NCBI RefSeq assembly: GCF_016801865.2
Contig: NC_068938.1
Span: 130,414,689-130,478,688, forward strand
DNA: 64,000 nt
DNA from: Culex pipiens pallens
Taxonomy: Eukaryota; Arthropoda; Insecta; Diptera; Culicidae
Direction: 5' to 3'
Each line of letters opens with the position of its first letter. Position 1 is the stretch's first letter. The notes below the pieces were generated by a model. It did no database searches, had not been told where the DNA came from, and saw nothing but the letters and a program-made list of their open reading frames with translations. Positions 33,985-43,660 of the stretch are shown in pieces. The position numbers were made by a program, and so were the translations under genes.

Positions 33985-35215
33985 GGAAAAAAGAACGGAC
34001 TTCGATCTAAAACTTCGCCCAAAATCCAATTTTCAACCAATTTTTTAATCTTTAAAAAGCATTAGAAAAGAGAACTTTTAAAAGTTATCAAAATTCCTCG
34101 TTTGGAAGTTTAACTTGTTTTATGTGACTTTGCCAATGTTTTTAAAAATGTATTTTTTACTACCAAAGTTGACGGTAGTGATTTTTACTAACATTTCTGA
34201 AAATTCTAAAAAGCAGTAATTTGTAGTATACCGACTATGCCTCTAAGCATTTTTGCCTTCCTCACTTTACTGAGGAAAGGCTATAAAATCACTCGAAATA
34301 TGATCTTTTGAATTAGACCTCCTAGACCTACCGTCATTTATACATATCGACTCAGAATCATCAGTCTGTGTGTTTGGCTGTATGTAGACATGTGTACCGA
34401 ATCAATGTCACTGGAATATTTAGTCACTGACTGAGCCGATTTTGACCGTATTGGCCTCAATCGAATCGTCTTGGGGTCCCATAAGTTCCTGTTAAAATTC
34501 ATGAGATTTAGTAAAGCACATCAAAAGTTATGCCTAAAAAACTGCTGCATATAAATTTCACAATTTGCAAAAAAGGGTGGTTTTTGCAAAGAAACCTGCC
34601 ATATTATATATTTTTAGAAAGGTTCTGAAATGACCTTTCTTGTGGATTAAGAATTTTCAAGATCTGACTTATCTATCTAAAATTACAAGCAGTTTAAAAA
34701 ATGCTCTGAATTTACATAACCTCAATCTTTTTCCCAAGGACGGTGTATGTACAATCTTGACAAAAAGTCTGTAGGTGGTCTGTTTTTTTTTAACTCATCA
34801 CTTATTTATATTAGGACCTCTTTGGTGCTGCGATCACATTAGGGGCGATCCATAAACCATGTGAACACTTTAGGGGGGTTGGAATCACTCTATAAATGAG
34901 AGGAAGGCACCAACCACCTAAAGGTGGATTAAGTAACGTTTTTATAATTTAAATGATAATGGTGTTGTTCTATAGTAGAAAATGTTAAAAACAAGCACAA
35001 AATTGAAAAAGTGAATATGAAAAAAATAGAAAAGCAAAATATAATTAAAGTAGGTGTTAGAGTAAGCCAAATACTATCAGAAACAAACTTAAACAAAACA
35101 TGATAAATGCAAATTAAAATACTAAAAATGAATGAAGAAAACATAAAACAAGAGAAAATATGTTTTTTATCGAACAAAAGTTGTTATAACCCTTCTGAAC
35201 AAGGGGAAAATTAAA
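33985..35215 (-). repeat. Family C interspersed repeat, copy 3, interrupted by family A copy 4
   Basis: 33985-34250 and 34940-35215 are reverse-complement matches to consecutive parts of copy 2 at 7650-8225: AATGATAATGGTGT (34951) is the complement of ACACCATTATCATT (7936), and the CGACTATGCCTCTAAGC side (34230) is the complement of the GTAGAGACATAGTC side. The interruption is exactly the family A element. Confidence 0.7.
34251..34939 (-). repeat. Family A interspersed repeat, copy 4, inserted in family C
   Basis: Reverse orientation with GCCTTCCTCACTTTACTGAG at the left and AGGAAGGCACCAACCACC, AAGGTGGATTAAGTAAC at the right. It is closest to copy 2 (2050), sharing the block with GAGTCGATA-type and CTGAGCCGATTTTGACCG phrases. 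Short A-runs at both borders could be the target duplication. Confidence 0.75.
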
Positions 35216-35221
35216 AAAAAG

Positions 35222-36002
35222 TGGCCAGTAGAGGAGCAATTCTCTGAGATTTCGGTCATTCGAAGCCATTTTGCATCATTAGTTTGTCCATATAATTTTC
35301 CATACAAATTTGGCAGCTGTCCATACAATACATGATATATGAAAATTCAAAAATCGGTGTCTTTCGAAGGAATTTTTTGATCGATTTGGTGTCTTCGGCA
35401 AAGTTGTAGGTATGAATAAGGACTACACTGAAAAAATGATACACGGTAAAACATTTTTTGTGATATTTAATTTCACTTTTTGTCACTAAAACTTGATTTG
35501 CAAAAAAACACTATTTTTATTTTTTTTTATTTTTTGATATGTTTGATGTCCTAATGTCTTTTTTCCGCCACTTTTCAGAAATGTATAAAACATATTTGAC
35601 CGAGTTATGAATTTTTGAATCAATACTGATTGTTTCAAAAAATCGAAATATTCGTCGCAAAATTTTCATATCAACAATGTCAAAAAAGCAAAATACAGAG
35701 AATTTTCTCAGGTCTTCAAAAATATTTTTTTCAAAATTGGGCAAACATGAGCACTAAGTTAAAAAAATAAATAACTGCGGCTATTTTCAAAAAACTAACC
35801 TATAAAAATGGCTATAACTTGAAAACGGTGCACTTTATCAAAATTTCACCGAAGTACTTCTTAATTGCAAATTCGATTCTACATAGAATAATGAAGTTGA
35901 CAATTTTTTGCGACGAATATTTCGATTTTGTGAAAAAAATCAGTATTGATTCAAAAATGCATAACTTGGTCAAAGATTTTTTGCACATTCTGGTAATTTC
36001 TG
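35222..36002 (+). repeat. Family B interspersed repeat, copy 2 (foldback form)
   Basis: Starts GAGCAATTCTCTGAGATTTC; contains GATTTGGTGTCTTCGGCAAA near 35381. A ~75-bp inner sequence (AATCAATACTGATTGTTTC, AATATTCGTCGC) at 35590-35665 is inverted at 35905-35980, so the element can fold back. Its right end runs directly into the 8-mer array. Confidence 0.65.
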
Positions 36003-36553
36003 ATTCAAAGATTCAAAGATTCAAAGAATCAAAGATTCAAAGATTCAAAGATTCAAAGATTCAAAGATTCAAAGATTCAAAGATTCAAAGATTCAAAGAT
36101 TCAAAGATTCAAAGATTCAAAGATTCAAAGATTCAAAGATTCAAAGATTCAAAGATTCAAAGATTCAAAGATTCAAAGAATCAAAGATTCAAAGATTCAA
36201 AGATTCAAAGATTCAAAGATTCAAAGAATCAAAGATTCAAAGATTCAAAGATTCAAAGATTCAAAGATTCAAAGATTCAAAGATTCAAAGATTCAAAGAT
36301 TCAAAGATTCAAAGATTCAAAGATTCAAAGATTCAAAGATTCAAAGATTCAAAGATTCAAAGATTCAAAGATTCAAAGATTCAAAGATTCAAAGATTCAA
36401 AGATTCAAAGATTCAAAGATTCAAAGATTCAAAGATTCAAAGATTCAAATATTCAAAGATTCAAAGATTCAAAGATTCAAAGATTCAAAGATTCAAAGAT
36501 TCAAAGATTCAAAGATTCAAAGATTCAAAGATTCAAAGATTCAAAGATTCAAA
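36003..36553. repeat. Microsatellite (ATTCAAAG)n, about 69 units
   Basis: Near-perfect 8-bp repeats with a few point variants (GAATCAAAG at about 36025, 36177 and 36225, and AAATATTC at about 36448). Three units make 24 bp, giving an artefactual open frame of repeated DSKIQRFK on the plus strand. Confidence 0.95.
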
Positions 36554-37200
36554 TTTCTTGGGTTCTTAGATTCGTTGGATTCTTAAATTCTTAATATTTT
36601 GGATTCTTGGATTCATCAATTCTTCAATTCTCGGATTCTTGGATTCTTAGATTTTCAAAATTGATTTAATTTGAAATTTACAATTCATGGATTCTTGGTT
36701 TCTTGGATTCTTAGATTCGCCGATTCTTCGATTCTCGAATTCTTGGATACTTGGATTATAAGATTAATGGATTCTTGGATTTTTAGATGTTTGGATTCTT
36801 GAATTGCTGGGTTCTTGGATTCTTGGAATATTGGATTCTGGGATTCTTAGATTCTTGACTCCTTGTGTTTTTGGATTCTTGGAATTTGAGGTTCTTTGAG
36901 TCCTGATTCTTGGATTATAAAATTCTTGGAATCTCAGATTGTTAGATTCTCGGATTTTTGTATTTTGCGAATTCTTGATTTTCTGGATTCATGAAATCTT
37001 AGATTTTAGGCTATTGAATTGGATTGGATTTTCAATTTGGATTCTTATATTTTTTTTATTGTAGGATTCTTGGATTCTTGTCTTAGAATTTAAAAACTCG
37101 TGGAATGCTGGATTCTTATTTTCCGTGGTTTCTTAGATTAATAAATTCTAAGATTCTTAGTTTTTTTTATGCTTGGAATTGATTCTTGGCTTGAAAAGTT
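36554..37200. repeat. Decayed GATTCTTG-type tract adjoining the 8-mer array
   Basis: GATTCTTG/GATTCTTA recurs every 8-10 bp with many substitutions for about 640 bp. The core GATTC is shared with the neighbouring ATTCAAAG array, but the plus strand switches from A-rich to T-rich at 36554. Confidence 0.75.
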
Positions 37201-39680
37201 GGATTCTGGACCTTCTGAAATTTATTTCAAATAAGATTTGAAAGAGCTTAAATTAAGAAATAGGTTAACACAAAAAAACAATTTCAAATTAGAGATTTTA
37301 ATAAAATTCCACAGTTTGCGTAAATGTTCCATAACTTTTTATCGAAACATTGGACATCTAAGTGATTGACTTCCACCAAACAAACGAATCGCTGTTCCCA
37401 GCGAATACCTTTGCTCTCTCTATCTTTTGCCTAAAATCTCCCAGTCATAGTTACATGGAGCACGTGTTCTAAATGCAGTTTATGGATTAAAATACATTTA
37501 ATTAGCAGGGCTCATACACTTCACTTAGATTCATGAATTTAACGAACTTTTAAATTACAATTCATAAGGTACGATCAATTTGTCAAACGTAAACTCAACG
37601 CATGTTATATGACTACAACGCTTGAAGAATATTGATTGAGAAAGATAACTTATTTATACTTCAAACGTGACTTCAATCCTAAGAATAAAAAATCATCTGT
37701 GCTGTTTCTCATGAGTTCAGGCACTTTACATTATTTAGTTTCCTGAACTCACATTAGTTTCCACACGACTCCACAATGAACTTCATTAGTGTCTCTTCCG
37801 ACGAAACGACCAGAATTTCTAATCAGCACGCGGTGACAAAATCACCTTCAAAAAGTGTCAAGACTGGACCCCGTTATTACGATGGTGTGTATGATCTCAT
37901 CGACACAATCTCTCTCTCCCTGAAACGGTTTTATAAAATATGCTCAATTCCCGTCGTCTCGTTGAAGGTGTGTGCTCTTGATTGAACAATTGACATCATC
38001 CCGCGGGTTGAAGACGCCCGACTGATTGGACCCCCATCATTTGTGGCATGTGCAAAGTTGAAGGAAGAAAAAATAACTCACTTATCGCGGCTATAAAGCC
38101 CCCGCTCAGAACAAGTGTCACTTCATGGCATGCAATTGATAGTTTGTTTTTATACCTCGTCCGCACACTATGGCCAGTAGCGGTAATTGATATTACGCAA
38201 TTATACAGCTAATTTGCGCCTCAATTATCATCGATGGGTGTTTTTGCTTTGGCTGTGCGCGATTTTCTCGTGAGTTGCATTTCCTGTGATGCTTGTTTTT
38301 TGTGTGTTGGTACTATCTGTATTGTTTTTAACGTATTGATGAAGAGATTGGTCTATCACGTTGCCCATCGTTGGATCAATCGACGTGCCTTCCGAGCTTT
38401 GATGCTTAGAAACGGAAATCCAAAAATTTATTTATCTAACTGGTTATAGAATTTAAGTCAATTTCAAAGACAAGCGTACAACACATCAATTCACAAAGTT
38501 ATATCATATTTTCTTCAATTAAAATATACGTATGAACTTCCCTTCATATTCGCTAACGCAGCCATGAGTGCAAGTTCAACAGCACACGCATCAATCAGTA
38601 TACAAAGAATACAATGCTGAACAAAAAACCCTCAACAACTCAGGGAAATCTGTTGATCTTTTCACTCACTTGGCTGACCCGGTGATGAATGATAGAGGCG
38701 AGATATAATGAGGAAAGCATGCTTGGAAAACATGTACTCTCTGGCTTGGGGAATTATACGCTTGGAAATGCATCCAGCACAATGCGGAAAAACAGTCCCA
38801 AAACTGCAGATCTTGGAGTCAGGCCAACGCCGAATGGGGGCAACAGATTGCGTGCCAATTATGGATGCAGGTTCAATAGTGCAAACCATATGTTTTGGCC
38901 TATTTGAAGTTGTGTAAAACTTGGCACAATCCAGGTTGTATCACCTCCAACGAAGCTTAATTAAGTCAATCTTCGTTCAATAGTAGAACCGATCAGCACT
39001 TTATAAATAGTCACAAAGCTCAACTCTTCAAAACTGCCACTTGATGTCACCGCGAATTGGCTATTATTATTCAAAAATTGCAATTTACTGGAACAATACG
39101 AGCGGCAAAAAGTAACTTTACATCCAGCGCCACCTGCCATTAATCACTGGGTTCCGGTGGCGTCGACGACGACGCCGACCAGGAGGGCGTAAGAAATTAC
39201 CTGTGAATGCAGTAGTCGGCACTCGTAAACTTCTCTGTTCGAATCACGTGCATCAATTGCGCGTTGTGTTAACACACAATACGCGCGTTCGTCGTCATTA
39301 TCGCGCGGTGAATTTGCATTTTTATTGTACTTGCAACAACGTTGTTGCAGCAGTTCTGTATAATTCTAGGGAAGTTTTTTTCCAGCTCTAACCTATATTT
39401 CGGCTACTGCTAAAAGCAAGTCCGATGTAGAAACTTGACATCATGTTTACTAAAGTTATGCAGAACGCGTCACTGTGTCTCAAACATCCCGGTGGTGGGT
39501 TTTTACATTGCACTTTCTCAACAACAATCAAGGCTGATTCATGCCGGAGTACCTTCCTGTTAAAATTTCTCAACAGATGTGCGAGAAGAATCTGTAATGA
39601 GTTGACGGTCAAAAATTTGTGTATCATGTTTTGATCTTTTTTTTCAGAGAGGACAATTTACAATAATATCTCAAAAAATC
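37201..39680. other. No gene seen; single-copy islands
   Basis: 37720-38440 and 38680-39340 are less AT-rich and not repeated in the window. The frame at 37776-37985 starts in a fair context (CCACAATGAAC) but shows no domain. A TATA-like site is noted separately. TGTTGCAGCAG-rich DNA is at 39340. Confidence 0.35.
38088..38125 (+). promoter_or_regulatory. Candidate TATA/initiator core promoter
   Basis: CTATAAAG at 38089 is followed 28 bases later by TCACTT, close to the insect initiator TCA(G/T)T. Spacing is right, but both motifs are short and no transcript is supported downstream. Confidence 0.2.
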
Positions 39681-39683
39681 TTA

Positions 39684-39805
39684 CACAGTAAAAAAATAAG
39701 TTATCCAGCTGCATGTAAAAGGCCTGGGTGTATAATAAATTTTGCATTATTTTATGAAATTCTATGTAATATTACACCTATGTTACTTCTATGTAATATT
39801 TCCAT
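39684..39805. repeat. Family F AT-rich repeat fragment (CACAGTAAA end)
   Basis: ACACAGTAAAAAAATAAG followed by ATGTAATATTACACC and a second ATGTAATATT. Similar phrases occur at 56765-56965 (inverted, ending TTTACTGTGTG), 57320-57475 and 63520-63640. Confidence 0.4.
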
Positions 39806-39814
39806 TCTTCATCG

Positions 39815-39945
39815 ATCTGATGACCGAGCGGGCTAAGGCGCCAGTTCTTACTGTTGGTGCTGGGTTTGAATCCCGCGGATGCAATTTTGTTTGTGTTTAC
39901 AAAAAATGTACATGCAGTGTGTCTTTTTTTTTACGAAGGTGATGC
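39815..39945 (+). mobile_element. tRNA-derived SINE
   Basis: A-box TGACCGAGCGG at 39821 and B-box GGGTTTGAATCCC at 39862-39874 with tRNA-like spacing; GATGACCGAGCGGGCTAAGG resembles a Ser/Leu-type tRNA head. No complete acceptor stem, so it is a SINE and not a tRNA gene. Confidence 0.55.
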
Positions 39946-40314
39946 TTTTGCATGCGATTTTAACATCGGATTTTTATATGTGTATTCATACTTAGAAAGT
40001 AACTCCAAATTTATTCAAATGTTTTGTCCCTTGATTCTAATTTGAGTTGAGAATAAGTTAAAAAAAAAACAATTTCAATCATAATTTTCGAAATTTTGAG
40101 ACAAAAACTATCACAAAAAGTTGTTATGTTTTCACGTCTTCTTCCGATCTGTGATCTCAAAAATAAAAATCTTCAAAAAAACAGACGTGTCACAAGAAAG
40201 CGATGATATGCATAGTGGATATTTTTGAATGCAAAATTAAATTTGTGAAAATTGGTTTTTGGTTTTGATCGTTTTCGAGTTACAGGATTTTAAAAGTTTA
40301 ACTTTAAGAACTGA
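39946..40314. other. No gene seen
   Basis: AT-rich DNA between a SINE and a family B copy; no long frame, no structured repeat recognised. Confidence 0.4.
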
Positions 40315-41480
40315 TAGATGAGCAATTCTCTACGAAATCGGCCGATTTGGACCATTTTTATTTTTTGGTATTTTTTTTATTTTACTCAAACTTTGCGGGG
40401 GCCTTTCCTATCACAAAAGAAACCGTTTAGTGTCATTGCTTCACTCATACAAATCTCCATATAATTTTGGCAGTTGTTCATACAAAAATGGTACGTAAAT
40501 ATTCGAAAATCTGTAAGTTTTCAAGGAATTTTTGGATTGCTTTGGTGTCTTCGGCAAAGTTGTTAGGTATTAATGACTATTCAGAAAAAAAGGTACACGG
40601 AAAAAAATCGGGTGATTTTTTAATTAAAGTTTTTTCACAAAAATTCTATTTCCCAAAATCCGTATTAATATTATTTTTTATTTAAAATCTTGTACTTAAA
40701 TTTTTTTGACCTTATTTTTTATGTGCAAATACTTTTGTTTCTTGGACGAAATTGTAGGAACTTTCCCAAAAAAAATGTTTTCATGAATGGACAATAGGGT
40801 GTCCAGAATATGGGACTTTTCCTCAAAACCTCGCTCCACAAGCTGAATATTGTTTTTTGGGCTATTTTAGGACTCTGGGTCAAATATGAGCAAAATCGGT
40901 CAACATTTACCAATTGATACTCGAAGGTGAAGTTTGTATGGGAAAAATCGAAAAAATGTATGAAAACCCCAATTTTCTTACAGTTTGGTCTGCACGGCGC
41001 GCTACTTCCATCCAAATATTCCCAAACGTGAGATTCTTATTGAAAATTTAATGCTCTACAACTTTGTAGAACACACCAAAGCCGTAAAACTCGATCCTGA
41101 AAAGTTATTAGCGATTTAAAAAAGTCATTTTTGTATGAAAAACATTTTGTTCGACAACTTTAGGCTCGGGTATCAATGGGTTAATCTCAACCAATTTCGC
41201 TCAAAATTTGCACAGATGCTTAAAATAACCCAAAAAATCTATTTTTGCTTGTGGAGCAGGGGGTTATTTTTTCTGGGCACCCTAATGGACAATCATGGAC
41301 ACTATTTTAAAGAGTAAATAAAACCGGAATTTTTCGGGCAAAATTTAACTTTGAATGGCTATATTTTGAAAACGGTCCACTTAATCAAAAAATTGTAAAG
41401 TACTTTTTGATAGCAAATTCGATAACATGAAAAAATGAGGTCAAAAAATTTTAATTACAGGGTTTTGAATTTTTACTCAA
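40315..41480 (+). repeat. Family B interspersed repeat, copy 3, interrupted by a hAT element
   Basis: Starts GAGCAATTCTCTACGAAATC and contains TTTGGTGTCTTCGGCAAAG near 40540. After the hAT insertion it resumes with GGCTATATTTTGAAAACGGT and AATTCGATAACATG, matching the right-hand part of copy 2. Confidence 0.65.
40795..41284. mobile_element. hAT-type non-autonomous element, 490 bp, inside family B
   Basis: Left end TAGGGTGTCCAGAA and complemented right end TAGGGTGCCCAGAA differ at one base; both then run to GCTCCACAAGC. A perfect 8-bp duplication ATGGACAA flanks it (40787-40794 and 41285-41292). No transposase is encoded. Confidence 0.8.
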
Positions 41481-42239
41481 ATTACCACATAAAAAATCTG
41501 AACTCTACGGAAAAATTTTAGTCCATACTTCTGAATGGCTTAAAAGATGCGGGTTTTTGTCCCCTAAAACATATAGAAAATTAGAAACAATTAAAAAATA
41601 TGGATTTGGGGAAATTGTTTTTTTGTGAAAAAATAGTTAGTTAAAAAATCACATTTATTTCCTTGTATATATTTTATCATCGAGTAAAAAGGGTCAGGAT
41701 AATTTTTTTATCTATTTTTCGAAGAACTGAAAAAAGTGTTTGGATTACTTTTATGAAACGACGGATTTTTTCCTGAGACTTCCATTTTTCCAAAAAAAAA
41801 GAACAGTAATATCAAATCAAAAAGTGAGGTTTATTTGAAGAAACTTATTTAAAATTTAAGGCGAGTTTGTCCCACAAATAAGGCTACGTGTAAAGTTTTT
41901 GTGAAAAAAAACTGGATTTACTCCAGATTTCTAGAACAAAGTATACTGGATATTGTTTGTTGTTCTGAAAGAGCCAAAAAAATTTTGCGCTGGAGAATGT
42001 GTCATCAACATTTGGGACACTTTTATGTTGAATTTTTATTTTCGCTTTTTAAATCTTCATGGCGAAAAGAAAAGCTTCCCTAAACAATACTTTCATAAAG
42101 GAAAAGAGGAAATTTGTAACAATTTTCTTTTATTGAATGAGTTTCACTTTGCTTAAAAACAGTCGGTTTTAAGCGGCTAATTTCGTGGGCTTTTTTTTTT
42201 TAAAAAAAGGTCCTTATGAAATTGTAGTCTAGCAACATT
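41481..42239. other. No gene seen; AT-rich
   Basis: Poly-A/T-rich DNA with broken overlapping frames at 41901-42156; likely old repeat sequence but not assignable to the families defined here. Confidence 0.35.
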
Positions 42240-42279
42240 GCAACAATCACGAGTCGTACAATTATCAATCGAAAATCTT

Positions 42280-42967
42280 CCGAGTTGGATAAATACGAGG
42301 AGTGCTGAAAAAACGAGTTTGCAACGAGTTGCACATAACTTTTTTTAAATAGGATTTTTTAGTTAAATTTTTGTTCCTGGCATTAGTTTGGCATTCGTGT
42401 GTTAGGCCTATTCAAAAACCAAAACAGTGTCGAAAATTATAACATTTCGATACAAGTACTAACAAGCTGAACTTTTCCACACCCAAATGCGTGCTGTAAT
42501 GAAATGTAGACCATTTCTTCACTACAGAATGACAGGAAAAGTTGAAAATTTTACAACGGAATTGCAAAACAGTAGTTCACAGTTGGATAAATGGGACGAG
42601 TGCTGAAAAAACAAGTTATGCAAAGATTACAACACTTTTTGCATTTCCGAAAAACACCCTTTGAATTAGATTTTTGAGTCATATTAATGTCCATGACTTA
42701 AATCAGTTCACCACTCAAATCAAAAAAAAAATATTGAAAAATAATACTTTTGGATACAAGTGTTGAAAATTAGAACATTTCAGCAAAAGTACTATTTTTC
42801 GATTCTGTTATTCCTTGTAGGGAAAAGTAGGCCGTTTCCCCGTTCGAGAATGACAGGAAAAGTAAATAGTTTCACAACGGAATTACAAAATAGTAGTTTA
42901 TGCAACAAGTTGCAAAAAGCGGATTTTTTCAGCACGAGTCGTACATTTATCCAACGAGGTTCACCGA
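42280..42967 (+). repeat. Two diverged direct copies of the palindrome arm
   Basis: GTTGGATAAATACGAGGAGT at 42285 and GTTGGATAAATGGGACGAGT at 42582 each start a ~300-380-bp unit with GCAACGAGTTGCA-type, AAAAACACCC, AGTGCTGAAAA-type and AATGACAGGAAAAG phrases. The third copy is the left arm of the palindrome that follows. Confidence 0.65.
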
Positions 42968-43660
42968 GTTGGATAAATACGACGAGTGCTTAAAAAATCA
43001 AGTTTTGCAACGAGTTCCATACAACATTTTTTGCAATTTCGAAAAACACCCATTGAGTGAAATTTTAAGTCGAATTTTCATGTATTTTGTCAATAAATCG
43101 TTTAAATCAAAAAAATGTTGAAAAGTGTTACTTTTCGAAACAAGTGCTGAAAAGTTCAACTTTTCAGCACCCATTTCAGTGCTGAAAAGTAGAACTTTTC
43201 AGCATTTATTTTGAAAAGTGTTGCTATTCGATTCTGTTATTTTTGGTACAGAAAAGTAGGCTATTTCGTCGTTCAAGAATGACAGGAAAAGTAAGTAGTT
43301 TCACGACGGAATTGCAAAAATTGCAATTCCGTCGTGAAACTACTTACTTTTCCTGTCATTCTTGAACGACGAAATAGCCTACTTTTCTGTACCAAAAATA
43401 ACAGAATCGAATAGCAACACTTTTCAAAATAAATGCTGAAAAGTTCTACTTTTCAGCACTGAAATGGGTGCTGAAAAGTTGAACTTTTCAGCACTTGTTT
43501 CGAAAAGTAACACTTTTCAACATTTTTTTGATTCAAACGATTTATTGACAAAATACATGAAAATTTGACATAAAATTTCACTCAATGGGTGTTTTTCGGA
43601 ATTGCAAAAAATGTTGTATGGAACTCGTTGCAAAAATTGATTTTTTCAGCAATCTTCGTA
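42968..43660. repeat. Near-perfect ~0.7-kb palindrome
   Basis: Left arm 42968-43317 and right arm 43321-43660 are reverse complements with only a few differences; the centre is GGAATTGCAA-AAA-TTGCAATTCC with the axis at 43319. Within each arm GTGCTGAAAAGT/ACTTTTCAGCAC forms smaller inverted repeats. Confidence 0.9.

Noticed and set aside
35819..36586. 255-residue protein with DSKIQRFK repeats
   Set aside because: Read-through of the ATTCAAAG microsatellite and a family B repeat end.
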